Assembly (NCBI RefSeq): GCF_050948215.1
Contig: NW_027488913.1
Span: 1-64,000 of the forward strand
From: Halictus rubicundus
Taxonomy: Eukaryota > Arthropoda > Insecta > Hymenoptera > Halictidae
Direction of reading: 5' to 3'
Length of the DNA: 64,000 nucleotides
The notes beneath the pieces were generated by a model. That model worked only from the letters and a program-made list of their open reading frames with translations. It was not told the DNA's origin and made no database searches. Every line of letters starts with the position of its first letter. The first letter of the stretch is position 1. Below are positions 1 through 15,420 of this stretch, one piece after another. The translations under genes and the position numbers were made by a program.

Positions 1-3000
1 ATGGTATAGGATAGAGGATACGATAGAATAGAGGATGGTAAAGGATAGAGGATAGGATAGAGGATTATATAGGATAGAGGATATTATAGAATAGAGGATT
101 GGATAGGATAGGGGATATTATAGGATAGACGATAGGATAGAGGATAGGATAGAGGATAGGATAGAGGATTCGATAGGATATGGGATATTGTAGGATAGAG
201 GATAGGATAGGATAGAGGATAGGATAGGATAGAGGATAGGATAGGATAGGATAAGGTAGGGGATAGGATAGGATTGAGGATAGGATAGGGGATTGGATAG
301 GATAGAGGATATTATAGGATAGAGGATAGGATAGAGGATTGTATAGGACAGACGACACGACAGGATAGAGGATAGGATAGGACAGAGGATACGACAGGAT
401 AGAGGATAGGATAGGATAGGGGATAGGATACGTTAGAGGATGGGATAGGATAGAGGATATTATAGGATATAGGATAGGATAGGTTAGAGGATAGGATACG
501 TTTGAGGATGGGATAGGAAAGAGGATACGATAGGATAGATGATAGCATCGGATAGAGGATTGGATAGGATACAGGATAGCATTGAGGATAGGATAGGATA
601 GAGGATAGGATGCGATAAAGGATGGGATAGGATAGAGGATACGATAGAATAGAGGATAGGATAGGATAGAGGATAGGATAGAGGATTGGATAGGATAGAG
701 GATAGGGTAGGATAGAGGATTGGATAGGATAGAGGATAGGATAGGATAGAGGATAGGATAGGATAGGGGATAGGGTAGGATTGAGGATAGGATAGGATAA
801 CGGATAGGATAGGATTGAGGATAGGATAGGTTAGAGGATAGTATAAAATAGAGAATAGGATAGGATAGGAAAGAGGATAGGATAGGATAGAGGATAGGAT
901 AGAGGATTGGATAGGATATTTGATATTATAGGATAAACGATAGAGTAGAGGATAGGATAGAGGATAGGATAGAGGATAGGATAGAGGATAGGATAGGACA
1001 GACGATACGACAGTATAGAGGATAGGATAGGACAGAGGATTCGACAGGATAGAGGATAGGATAGGATAGGGGATAGGATAGGATTGAGGATAGGATAGGA
1101 TAGAGGATAGGATAGAGGGTAGGATAGATGATTGGATAGGATTGAGGATATTATAGGATATAGGATATGATAGGATAGAGGATAGGATATGATAGAGGAT
1201 GGGATAGGATATCGGAAACGATAGGATAGAGGATAGGATAGGATAGAGGATTGTATAGGATAGAGGATAGGAGAGGATAGAGGATTGTATAGGATAGAGG
1301 ATAGGATAGGATAGAGGATAGGATAGGATAGGGGATAGGATACGTTAGAGGATGGGATAGACTAGAGGATATTATAGGATATAGGATAGGATAGGATAGA
1401 GGATAGGATACGGTTGAGGATGGGATACTAAATAGGATACGATAGGATAGATGATAGGATAGGATAGAGGATAGGATGGGATAGAGGATAGGATAGGACA
1501 TAGTGTAGGATAGGGTAGAGGATAGGATAGGTTAGAGGACAGGATAGGATAGGATAAGATAGGGGATAGGATAGGATTGAGGATAGGATAGGGGATTGGA
1601 TTGGACAGAGGATATTATAGGATAGAGGATAGGTTAGGATAGAGGATAGGATAGGATAGAGGATAGGATAGGAAAGAGGATGGCATAGGATAGAGGATAG
1701 GATAGAATAGAGGATAGGATAGGATAGAGGATAGGATAGGATAGAGGATAGGATAGGATAGGATAAGGTAGGGGATAGGATAGGGTTGAGGATATTATAG
1801 GATAGAGGATAGGTTAGGGGATTGGATAGGATAGAGGATAGGCTAGGATTGAGGAAAATATAGGATATAGGATAGGATATAGTAGGGGATAGGATAGAGG
1901 ATAGGATAGAGGATAGGATAGAGGATAGGATAGGATACAGGACAGAATAGGATAGAGGACAGGATAGGATAGAGGATAGGATAGGATTTCAGGACAGGAT
2001 AGGATAGAGGACAGGATACGATAGAGGATAGGATAGGATAGAGGATTGTATAGGATAGAGGATAGGAGAGGAAAGAGGATTGTATAGGATAGAGGATAGG
2101 ATAGGATAGAGGATAGGATAGGATAGGGGATAGGATACGTTAGAGGATGGGATAGACTAGAGGATATTATAGGATATAGGATAGGATAGGATAGAGGATA
2201 GGATACGGTTGAGGATGGGATACTAAAGAGGATACGATAGGATAGAGGATAGGATAGGATAGAGGATTAGATAGGATACAGGATAGCATTGAGGATAGGA
2301 TAGGATAGAGGATAGGATAGAGGATTGGATAGGATATTGGATATTATAGGATAGACGATAGGATAGAGGATTGGATAGGGGTTAGGATAGAGGATAGGAT
2401 AGAGGATTGGATAGGATAGGGGATATTGTAGGATAGACGATAGGATAGGATAAAGGATGTGATAGGATATAGGATACGATAGGATAGATGATAGGATAGG
2501 ATAGAGGATAGGATAGGATAAAGGATAGGATAGGATAGGATAAGGTAGGGGATAGGATAGGATTGAGGATAGGATAGGGGTTTGGATAGGATAGAGGATA
2601 TTATAAGATAGAGGATAGGTTAGGGGATTGGATAGGATAGAGGATAGGATAGGATTGAGGAAAATATGGGATATAGGATAGGATAGGATAGAGGATAGGA
2701 TAGGATAGAGGATAGGATAGGATAGAGGATAGGGTAGGATAGAGGATAGGATAGGATAGGATAGAGGATAGGATAGGATAAAGTATAGGATAGGATAGAG
2801 GATATTATAGGATATAGGATACGATAGGATAGAGGATAGGATACGATAGAGGATGGGATAGGATAGAGGATAGGATACGATAGAGGATAGGATACGATAA
2901 ATGATGGGATAGGATAGAGGATACGATAGAATAGAGGATGGGATAGGATAGAGGATAGGATAGAGGATTATATACGATAGAGGATATTATAGCATAGAGG

Positions 3001-6000
3001 ATTGGATAGGATAGGGGATTTTATAGGATAGACGATAGGATAGAGGATAGGATAGAGGATTGGATAGGATAGGGGATATTGTGGGATAGAGGATAGGACA
3101 GGATAGAGGATAGGATAGGATAGAGGATACGATAGGATAGAGGATAGGATATGATAGAGGATTTTATAGGATAGAGGATAGGATAGGATAGAGGATAGGA
3201 TAGGATAGGGGATAGGATAGGATAGAGGTTAGGATAGGACAGAGGATACGACAGGATAGAGGATAGGATAGGATAGGGGATAGGATAGGATTCAGGATAG
3301 TATAGGATAGAGAATACGCCAGGATAGAGGATAGGATAGGATAGGGGATAGGATAGGATTGAGGATAGGATAGGATAGAGGATAGGATAGGGGATTGGAT
3401 ATTATAGAGGAAATTATAGGATAGACGATTGGATAGGATAGAGGATAGGATAGGATAGAGGATTGTATAGGATAGAGGATAGGATAGGATAGAGGATAGG
3501 ATAGGATAGGGGATAGGATAGAGGATAGGATAGAGGATAGGATAGAGGATAGGATAGGATAGAGTGTAGGATAGAGGATAGGATAGAGGGTAGGATAGAG
3601 GATTGGATAGGATTGAGGATATTATAGGATATAGGATATGATAGGATAGAGGATAGGATACGATAGAGGATGGGATAGGATAGAGGATACGATAGGATAG
3701 AGGATATAATAGGATAGAGGATAGGATAGAGGATTGGATACGATAGAGGATGGGATAGGATAGAGGATACGATAGGATAGAGGATAGGATAGGATAGAGG
3801 ATTGTATAGGACAGACGATACGACAGGATAGAGGATAGGATAGGACAGAGGATACGACAGGATAGAGGATAGGATAGGATAGGGGATAGGATACGTTAGA
3901 GGATGGGATAGGATAGAGGATATTATAGGATATAGGATAGGATAGGTTAGAGGATAGGATACGTTTGAGGATGGGATAGGAAAGAGGATACGATAGGATA
4001 GATGATAGGATAGGATAGAGGATAGGATAGAGGATTGGATAGGATATTGGATATTATAGGATAGACGATAGAATAGAGGATAGGATAGAGGATTGGATAG
4101 GATACGGGATAGGATAGGATAGAGGATAGGATAGGACAGAGGATACGACAGGATAGAGGATAGGATAGGATAGGGGATAGGATAGGATTCAGGATAGTAT
4201 AGGATAGAGAATACGCCAGGATAGAGGATAGGATAGGATAGGGGATAGGATAGGATTGAGGATAGGATAGGATAGAGGATAGGATAGAGGATTGGATATT
4301 ATAGAGGAAATTATAGGATAGACGATTGGATAGGATAGAGGATAGGATAGGATAGAGGATTGTATAGGATAGAGGATAGGATAGGATAGAGGATAGGATA
4401 GGATAGGGGATAGGATAGAGGATAGGATAGAGGATAGGATAGAGGATAGGATAGGATAGAGTGTAGGATAGAGGATAGGATAGAGGGTACGATAGAGGAT
4501 TGGATAGGATTGAGGATATTATAGGATATAGGATATGATAGGATAGAGGATAGGATACGATAGAGGATGGGATAGGATAGAGGATACGATAGGATAGAGG
4601 ATAGGATATGATAGAGGATTTTATAGGATAGAGGATAGGATAGGATAGAGGATAGGATAGGATAGAGGATAGGATAGGATAGGGGATAGGATAGGATAGA
4701 GGATAGGATAGGACAGAGGATACGACAGGATAGAGGATAGGATAGGATAGGGGATAGGATAGGATTCAGGATAGTATAGGATAGAGAATACGCCAGGATA
4801 GAGGATAGGATAGGATAGGGGATAGGATAGGATTGAGGATAGGATAGGATAGAGGATAGGATAGAGGATTGGATATTATAGAGGAAATTATAGGATAGAC
4901 GATTGGATAGGATAGAGGATAGGATAGGATAGAGGATTGTATAGGATAGAGGATAGGATAGGATAGAGGATAGGATAGGATAGGGGATAGGATAGAGGAT
5001 AGGATAGAGGATAGGATAGAGGATAGGATAGGATAGAGTGTAGGATAGAGGATAGGATAGAGGGTAGGATAGAGGATTGGATAGGATTGAGGATATTATA
5101 GGATATAGGATATGATAGGATAGAGGATAGGATACGATAGAGGATGGGATAGGATAGAGGATACGATAGGATAGAGGATAGGATAGGATAGAGGATAGGA
5201 TAGAGGATTGGATACGATAGAGGAAGGGATAGGATAGAGGATACGATAGGATAGAGGACAGGATAGGATAGAGGATTGTATAGGACAGACGATACGACAG
5301 GATAGAGGATAGGATAGGACAGAGGATACGACAGGATAGAGGATAGGATAGGATAGGGGATAGGATACGTTAGAGGATGGGATAGGATAGAGGATATTAT
5401 AGGATATAGGATAGGATAGGTTAGAGGATAGGATACGTTTGAGGATGGGATAGGAAAGAGGATACGATAGGATAGATGATAGGATAGGATAGAGGATAGG
5501 ATAGAGGATTGGATAGGATATTGGATATTATAGGATAGACGATAGGATAGAGGATAGGATAGAGGATTGGATAGGATAGGGGATATTGTAGGATAGACGA
5601 TAGGATAGGATAGAGGATGTGATAGGATAGAGGATACGATAGGATAGAGGATAGGATAGGCGATTGGATAGGATACAGGATAGGATAGGATAGAGGATAG
5701 GATAGGATAGAGGATAGGATAGGATAGAGGATAGGATAGGATACAGAACAGGATAGGATAGAGGACAGGATATGATAGAGGATGGGATAGGATAGAGGAT
5801 AGGATAGGATAGAGGATAGGATACGATAAAGGATGGTTTAGGATAGAGGATACGATAGAATAGAGGATGGTAAAGGATATAGGATAGGATAGAGGATTAT
5901 ATAGGATAGAGGATATTATAGAATAGAGGATTGGATAGGATAGGGGATATTATAGGACAGACGATAGGATAGAGGATAGGATAGAGGATAGGATAGAGGA

Positions 6001-7795
6001 TTCGATAGGATATGGGATATTGTAGGATAGAGGATAGGATAGGATAGAGGATAGGATAGGATAGAGGATAGGATAGGATAGGATAAGGTAGGGGATAGGA
6101 TAGGATTGAGGATAGGATAGGGGATAGGATAGGATAGAGGATAGGATAGAGGATTGTATAGGACAGACGACACGACAGGATAGAGGATAGGATAGGACAG
6201 AGGATACGACAGGATAGAGGATAGGATAGGATAGGGGATAGGATACGTTAGAGGATGGGATAGGATAGAGGATATTATAGGATATAGGATAGGGTAGGTT
6301 AGAGGATAGGATACGTTTGAGGATGGGATAGGAAAGAGGATACGATAGGATAGATGATAGCATCGGATAGAGGATTGGATAGGATACAGGATAGCATTGA
6401 GGATAGGATAGGATAGAGGATAGGATGCGATAAAGGATGGGATAGGATAGAGGATACGATAGAATAGAGGATAGGATAGGATAGAGGATAGGATAGAGGA
6501 TTGGATAGGATAGAGGATATTATAGGATAGAAGATAGGGTAGGATAGAGGATAGGATAGAGCATAGGATAGAGGATAGGATAGAGGATTGGATAGGATAG
6601 AGGATAGGATAGGATAGAGGATAGGATAGCTTAGAGGATAGGATAGGATAGAGGATAGGATAGGACAGACGATACGACAGGATAGAGTATAGGATAGGAC
6701 AGAGGATACGACAGGATAGAGGATAGGATAGGATAGGGGATAGGATAGGATTCAGGATAGTATAGGATAGAGAATACGCCAGGATAGAGGATAGGATAGG
6801 ATACGGGATAGGATAGGATTGAGGATAGGATAGGATAGAGGATAGGATAGAGGATTGGATATTATAGAGGAAATTATAGGATAGTCGATTGGATAGGATA
6901 GAGGATTGTATAGGATAGAGGATAGGATAGGATAGAGGATAGGATAGGATAGGGGATAGGATAGAGGATAGGATAGAGGATAGGATAGAGGATAGGATAG
7001 AGGATAAGATAGGATAGAGTGTAGGATAGAGGATATTATAGGATATAGGATATGATAGGATATAGGATATGATAGGATAGAGGATAGGATAGAGGATAGG
7101 ATAGGATAGAGTGTAGGATAGAGGATATTATAGGATATAGGATATGATAGGATAGAGGATAGGATACGATAGAGGATGGGATAGGATAGAGGATACGATA
7201 GGATAGAGGATAGGATAGAGGATAGGATACGATAGAGGATGGGATAGGATAGAGAATACGAAAGGATAGAGGATAGGATAGGATAGAGGATTGTATAGGA
7301 CAGACGATACGACAGGATAGAGGATAGGATAGGACAGAGGATATGACAGGACTGAGGATAGGATAGGACAGAGGATACGACAGGATAGAGGATAGGATAG
7401 GATAGGGGATAGGATAGGATTCAGGATAGTATAGGATAGAGAATACGCCAGGATAGAGGATAGGATAGGATAGGGGATAGGATAGGATTGAGGATAGGAT
7501 TGGATAGAGGATAGGATAGAGCATTGGATATTATAGAGGAAATTATAGGATAGACGATTGGATAGGATAGAGGATAGGATAGGATAGAGGATTGTATAGG
7601 ATAGAGGATAGGATAGGATAGAGGATAGGATAGGATAGGGGATAGGGTAGAGGATAGGATAGAGGATAGGATAGAGGATAGGATAGGATAGAGTGTAGGA
7701 TAGAGGATAGGATAGAGGGTAGGATAGAGGATTGGATAGGATTGAGTATAGGATAGGATTGAGGAAAATATAGGATATAGGATAGGATAGGATAG
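1..7795. repeat. Higher-order satellite block, copy A
   Basis: This block is a close copy of 25888-31895. It starts in register at offset 25887, shifts to 26040 by about 2641-4100, and ends at offset 24120 (7441 matches 31561). The shifts come from indels, including a 17-bp unit lost near 26950 in the other copy, about 180 bp absent here near 1460, and about 1.5 kb present only here (roughly 4100-5580). Diagnostic variants include TATCGGAAACG at 1210, AGAATACGCC at 3311, 4208, 4795, 6771 and 7440, and GATAGCATCGG near 541 and 6356. Boundaries were set by eye. Confidence 0.8.
4105..5190. repeat. 587-bp tandem duplication inside block A
   Basis: The marker AGAATACGCC at 4208 recurs at 4795, and the flanking variant order repeats with it: a TTCAGG unit, the CGCC unit, then a GGATATTATAGAGGAAATTA variant. 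The implied unit is 587 bp. A related copy lies 897 bp upstream (marker at 3311). This local expansion accounts for most of the length difference from the matching block at 29.3-30.1 kb. The ends are approximate because the core repeat masks breakpoints. Confidence 0.6.
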
Positions 7796-10474
7796 AGGAT
7801 AGGATAGAGGATAGGATAGAGGATAGGATAGGATACAGGAGAGGATAGGATAGAGGACAGGATAGGATAGAGGATAGGATAGGATAGAGGATAGGAGAGG
7901 ATAGAGGATAGGAGAGGATAGAGGATAGGATGGGATAGGATAGAGGATAGGATAGAGGATTGGATAGGATAGAGGATATTATAGAATAGAGGATTGGATA
8001 GGATAGAGGATAGGATAGAATAGAGGATAGGATAGGGTAGAGGATAGTATAGGATTGAGGATAGGCTATAAGAGAGGATGGGATAGGATGTAGGATAGGA
8101 TAGGATAGAGGATAGGATACGATAGAGGATGGAATAGGATAGAGTATAGGATAGGATAGGGTATAGGGTAAGATTGAGGATAGGATAGGATTGAGGATAG
8201 GATAGGATAGAGGATAGGTTAGGACATATAATACGATAGGATAGAGTATCGGATAGGATAGAGGATATTATACGATAGAGGATTGGATAGAATAGCGGAT
8301 ATTGTAGGATAGAGGATAGGATAGGATAGAGCATAGTATAGAGGATAGAATAGAGGATTGGATAATATAGTGGATATTATAGTATAGACGATAGGTTAGG
8401 ATAGAGGATACGATAGGATTGAGGATAGGATAGGATAGAGGATAGGATAGGATAGAGGATAGAGGATATAGGATTTCAGGATAGGATAGGATAGAGGATA
8501 CGATAGGATAGAGGATAGAATAGGATAGACGATATTATAGGATATAGGATATTATAGGATACAGGATAGGATACGATAGAGGATGGGATAGGATAGAGGA
8601 TACGATAGGATAGAGGATAGGATAGGATAGAGGATTGTATAGGACAGACGATACGACAGGATAGAGGATAGGATACGATAGAGGATGGGATAGGATGGAG
8701 GATACGATAGGATAAAGGATAGAATAGGATAGAGGATAGGATAGTATAGAGGATAGGATAGAGGATTGGATAGGATATTGGATATTATAGGATATACGAT
8801 AGAGTAGAGGATAGGATAGAGGATAGGATAGAGGATAGGATAGAGGATAGGATAGCACAGACGATACGACAGGATAGAGGATAGGATAGGATAGAGGATA
8901 TTATAGGATATAGGATATTATAGGATACAGGATAGGATACGATAGAGGATGGGATAGGATAGAGGATACGATAGGATATGGGATAATGTAGGATTGAGGA
9001 TAGGATAGGATAGAGGATAGGATAGGATAGAGGATAGGATAGGATAGAGGATAGGATAGGACAGAGGATAGGATAGAGGATAGGATAGAGGATTGGATAG
9101 GATAGAGGATGGGATAGGATGGAGGATACGATAGGATAGAGGATAGGATAGGATAGGGGATAGGACACGTTAGATGATGGGATAGGATAGAGGATATTAT
9201 AGGATATAGGATTGGATAGGATAGAGGATTCGATAGGATAGATGATAGGATAGGATAGAGGATTGGATAGGATACAGGATAGCATTGAGGATAGGATAGG
9301 ATAGAGGATAGGATAGAGAATAGGATAGAGCATACGATAGAGGATTGGATAGGATAGAGTATATTATAGGATTGACGATAGGATAGGATAGAGGATAGGA
9401 TGGGATAGAGGATAGGATAGGACATAGTGTAGGATAGGATTGAGGATAGGATAGGGGATTGGATAGGATAGAGGATATTATAGGATGGAGGATAGGTTAG
9501 GATAGAGGATAGGATAGGAAAGAGGATGGGATAGGATAGAGGATACGATAGGATAGGGGATAAGACACGATAGAGGATAGGATAGGATGGAGGATAGGAT
9601 AGGATAGGATAGAGGATATTATAGGATAGAGGATAGGTTAGGATAGAGGATATTATAGGATAGAGGATAGGATAGGATAGAGGATAGGATAGGAAAGCGG
9701 AGGGGATTTTATAGGATAGACGATAGGATAGAGGATAGGATAGAGGATAGGATAGAGGATTGGATAGGATAGGGGATATTGTAGGATAGAGGATAGGACA
9801 GGATAGAGGATAGGATAGGATAGGATAAGGTAGGGGATAGGATAGGATTGAGGATAGGAAGAAGATAGAATAGAGGATAGGATAGGATACAGGACAGGAT
9901 AGGATAGAGGATAGGATAGGATAGGGGATATTATAGGATAGACGATAGGATAGAGGATAGGATACGATAAAGGATGGGATAGGATAGAGGATACGATAGA
10001 ATAGAGGATAGGATAGGATAGAGGATAGGATAGGATAGGATAGAGGATAGGATAGAGGATTGGATAGGATAGAGGATATTATAGAATAGAGGATTTGATA
10101 GGATAGAGGATAGGATAGAATAGAGGATAGGATAGGGTAGAGGATAGTATAGGATTGAGGATAGGATAGTATAGAGGATAGGATAGGCGATTGGATAGGA
10201 TACAGGATAGGATAGGATAGAGGATAGGGTAGGATAGAGGATGGGATAGGATACAGAACAGGATAGGATAGAGGACAGGATATGATAGAGGATGGGATAG
10301 GATAGAGGATAGGATAGGATAGAGGATAGGATAGGATAGATAATAGGATAGGAGAGAGGATGGGATAGGATAGAGGATACGATAGAATAGAGGATAGGAT
10401 AGGATAGAGGATAGGATAGGATTGAGGATAGTATAGGATATAGGATAGGATAGGATAGAGGATAGGATAGAGGA
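7796..10474. repeat. Satellite, mixed variant block
   Basis: Ordinary 12/17-bp satellite with many GGATATTATA and GATACGATAG variants. The stretch 8530-8760 resembles 32216-32430 (tandem GGATATTATAGG units followed by ACAGG). The last part, about 9955-10460, resembles 10555 onward at an offset near 605 bp, so it looks like an older copy of the next block. I see no unique DNA. Confidence 0.75.
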
Positions 10475-13400
10475 TAGAATAGAGGATAGGATAGGATACA
10501 GGACAGGATAGGATAGAGGATAGGATAGGATAGGGGATATTATAGGATAGACGATATTATAGAGGATAGGATACGATAAAGGATGGGATAGGATAGTGGA
10601 TACGATAGAATAGAGGATAGGATAGGATAGAGGATAGGATAGGATAGGATAGAGGATAGGATAGAGGATTGGATAGGATAGAGGATATTATAGAATAGAG
10701 GATTCGATAGGATAGAGGATAGGATAGAATAGAGGATAGGATAGGGTAGAGAATAGTATAGGATTGAGGATAGGATAGTATAGAGGATAGGATAGGCGAT
10801 TGGATAGGATACAGGATAGGATAGGATAGAGGATAGGGTAGGATAGAGGATGGATAGGATACAGAACAGGATAGGATAGAGGACAGGATATGATAGAGGA
10901 TGGGATAGGATAGAGGATAGGATAGGATAGAGGATAGGATAGGATAGATAATAGGATAGGAGAGAGGATGGGATAGGATAGAGGATACGATAGAATAGAG
11001 GATAGGATAGGATAGAGGATAGGATAGGATACAGGACAGGATAGGATAGAGGACAGGATAGGATAGAGGATATGATAGGATAGCAAATAGGATAGAACAG
11101 AGGATAGGATAGGATAGAGAATAGGATAGGTGAGAGGATCGGATAGGATAGAGAATAGGATAGGATAGAGGATAGGATAGGATAGAGGATAGGATAGGAT
11201 AGAGGATAGGGTAGGATAGAGGATAGGATAGGATAGGATAGAGGATAGGATAGGATAAAGTATAGGATAGGATAGAGGATATTATAGGATATAGGATACG
11301 ATAGGATAGAGGATAGGATACGATAGAGGATGGGATAGGATAGAGGATAGGATAGGATAGAGGATAGGATACGATAAATGATGGGATACGATAGAGGATA
11401 CGATAGAATAGAGGATGGGATAGGATAGAGGATTATATACGATAGAGGATATTATAGAATAGAGGATTGGATAGGATAGGGGATTTTATAGGATAGACGA
11501 TAGGATAGAGGGTAGGATAGAGGATAGGATAGAGGATTGGATAGGATAGGGGATATTGTTGGATAGAGGATAGGACAGGATAGAGGATAGGATAGGATAG
11601 GATAAGGTAGGGGATAGGATAGGATTGAGGATAGGATAGAGGATATTATAGGATATAGGATACGATAGGATAGAGGATAGGATACGATAGAGGATGGTTT
11701 AGGATAGAGGATAGGATAGGATAGAGGATAGGATACGATAAAGGATGGGATAGGATAGAGGATAGGATACGATAGAGGATGGGATAGGACAGAGGATACG
11801 ATAGAATAGAGGATAGGATAGGATAGACGATAGGATAGGATACAGGACAGGATAGGATAGAGGACAGGATAGGATAGAGGATAGGATAGGATAGCAAATA
11901 GGATATTACAGAGGATGGGATAGGATACAGAACAGGATAGGATAGAGGACAGGATATGATAGAGGATGGGATAGGATAGAGGATAGGATAGGATAGAGGA
12001 TAGGATACGATAAAGGATTATATAGGATAGAGGATATTATAGAATAGAGGATTGGATAAAATAGGGGATATTATAGGATAGACGATAGGATAGAGGATAG
12101 GATAGAGGATAGGATAGAGGATTCGATAGGATATGGGATATTGTAGGATTGAGGATAGGATAGGATAGAGGATAGGATAGGATAGATGATAGGATAGGAC
12201 AGAGGATAGGATAGAGGATAGGATAGAGGATTGGATAGGATACAGGATAGCATTGAGGATAGGATAGGATAGAGGATAGGATAGAGAATAGGATAGAGGA
12301 TACGATAAAGGATTGGATAGGATAGAGTATATTATAGGATTGACGATAGGATAGGATAGAGGATAGGATGGGATAGAGGATAGGATAGGACATAGTGTAG
12401 GATAGGATAGAGGATAGGATAGGTTAGAGGACAGGATAGGATAGGATAAGATAGGGGATAGGATAGGATTGAGGATAGGATAGGGGATTGGATAGGATAG
12501 AGGATATTATAGGATAGAGGATAGGTTAGGATAGAGGATATTATAGGATAGAGGATAGGATAGGATAGAGGATAGGATAGGAAAGAGGATGGGATAGGAT
12601 AGAGGATACGATAGGATAGGGGATACGACACGATAGAGGATAGGATAGGATGGAGGATAGGATAGGACAGGATAGAGGATATTATAGGATAGAGGATAGG
12701 TTAGGATAGAGGATATTATAGGATAGAGGATAGGATAGGATAGAGGATAGGATAGAGGATATTATAGGATATAGGATAGGATAGGATAGAGGATAGGATA
12801 CGATGGGATAGAGGATAGGATAGGATAGAGGATTATATAGGATAGAGGATAGTATAGGATAGAGTATGGGATAGGATTGACGATAGGCTTGGATAAAGGA
12901 TAGGGCATGATAGAGTGTTAAGATAGGATAGAGGATAGGATAGGATAGAGGATAGCATAGGATAGAGGATAGGATACGATAGAGGATGGGATAGGATAGA
13001 GTATAGGATAGGATAGGGTATAGGGTAAGATTGAGGATAGGATAGGATAGAGGATAGGATAGGATAGAGGATAGGATAGGATAGAGGATAGGATAGGATA
13101 GAGGATAGGATAGGATAGAGGATAGGATAGGGGATTGGATAGGACACAGGATAGGATAGGATAGAGGATATTATACGATAGAGGATTGGATAGAACAGCG
13201 GATATTGTAGGATAGAGGATAGGATAGGATAGAGCATATGATAGAGGATAGAATAGAGGATTGGATAATATAGTGGATATTATAGGATAGACGATAGGAT
13301 AGGATAGAGGATACGATAGGATTGAGGATAGGATAGGGTAGAGGATAGGATAGGATGGAGGATACAGGATTTCAGGATAGGATAGGATAGAGGATAGGAT

Positions 13401-15420
13401 AGGATACAGGACAGGATAGGATAGAGGATAGGATAGGATAGGGGATATTATAGGATAGACGATATTATAGAGGATAGGATACGATAAAGGATGGGATAGG
13501 ATAGAGGATACGATAGAATAGAGGATAGGATAGGATAGAGGATAGGATAGGATAGGATAGAGGATAGGATAGAGGATTGGATAGGATAGAGGATATTATA
13601 GAATAGAGGATTCGATAGGATAGAGGATAGGATAGAATAGAGGATAGGATAGGGTAGAGAATAGTATAGGATTGAGGATAGGATAGTATAGAGGATAGGA
13701 TAGGCGATTGGATAGGATACAGGATAGGATAGGATAGAGGATAGGGTAGGATAGAGGATGGATAGGATACAGAACAGGATAGGATAGAGGACAGGATATG
13801 ATAGAGGATGGGATAGGATAGAGGATAGGATAGGATAGAGGATAGGATAGGATAGATAATAGGATAGGAGAGAGGATGGGATAGGATAGAGGATACGATA
13901 GAATAGAGGATAGGATAGGATAGAGGATAGGATAGGATACAGGACAGGATAGGATAGAGGACAGGATAGGATAGAGGATATGATAGGATAGCAAATAGGA
14001 TAGGACAGAGGATAGGATAGGATAGAGAATAGGATAGGTGAGAGGATCGGATAGGATAGAGAATAGGATAGGATAGAGGATAGGATAGGATAGAGGATAG
14101 GATAGGATAGAGGATAGGGTAGGATAGAGGATAGGATAGGATAGGATAGAGGATAGGATAGGATAAAGTATAGGATAGGATAGAGGATATTATAGGATAT
14201 AGGATACGATAGGATAGAGGATAGGATACGATAGAGGATGGGATAGGATAGAGGATAGGATAGGATAGAGGATAGGATACGATAAATGATGGGATACGAT
14301 AGAGGATACGATAGAATAGAGGATGGGATAGGATAGAGGATTATATACGATAGAGGATATTATAGAATAGAGGATTGGATAGGATAGGGGATTTTATAGG
14401 ATAGACGATAGGATAGAGGGTAGGATAGAGGATAGGATAGAGGATTGGATAGGATAGGGGATATTGTAGGATAGAGGATAGGACAGGATAGAGGATAGGA
14501 TAGGATAGGATAAGGTAGGGGATAGGATAGGATTGAGGATAGGATAGAGGATATTATAGGATATAGGATACGATAGGATAGAGGATAGGATACGATAGAG
14601 GATGGTTTAGGATAGAGGATAGGATAGGATAGAGGATAGGATACGATAAAGGATGGGATAGGATAGAGGATAGGATACGATAGAGGATGGGATAGGACAG
14701 AGGATACGATAGAATAGAGGATAGGATAGGATAGACGATAGGATAGGATACAGGACAGGATAGGATAGAGGACAGGATAGGATAGAGGATAGGATAGGAT
14801 AGCAAATAGGATATTACAGAGGATGGGATAGGATACAGAACAGGATAGGATAGAGGACAGGATATGATAGAGGACAGGATAGGATAGGATAAGATAGGGG
14901 ATAGGATAGGATTGAGGATAGGATAGGGGATTGGATAGGATAGAGGATATTATAGGATAGAGGATAGGTTAGGATAGAGGATATTATAGGATAGAGGATA
15001 GGATAGGATAGAGGATAGGATAGGAAAGAGGATGGGATAGGATAGAGGATACGATAGGATAGGGGATACGACACGATAGAGGATAGGATAGGATGGAGGA
15101 TAGGATAGGACAGGATAGAGGATATTATAGGATATAGGATAGGATAGGATAGAGGATAGGATACGATGGGATAGAGGATAGGATAGGATAGAGGATTATA
15201 TAGGATAGAGGATAGTATAGGATAGAGTATGGGATAGGATTGACGATAGGCTTGGATAAAGGATAGGGCATGATAGAGTGTTAAGATAGGATAGAGGATA
15301 GGATAGGATAGAGGATAGCATAGGATAGAGGATAGGATACGATAGAGGATGGGATAGGATAGAGTATAGGATAGGATAGGGTATAGGGTAAGATTGAGGA
15401 TAGGATAGGATAGAGGATAG
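10475..15420. repeat. Satellite with 2908-bp higher-order duplication
   Basis: 10475-11960 and 13383-14868 are copies at a constant offset of 2908 bp. A 132-codon and an 83-codon open stretch on the minus strand are identical between the copies, including rare variants such as ACAGAACAGG and GATAGCAAATAGG. The intervening part 12756-13380 recurs at 15119-15745 at offset 2363. The fall in offset means copy 2 lost several hundred bp near 14870 and about 80 bp more near 15115. Breakpoints are approximate. Confidence 0.8.
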
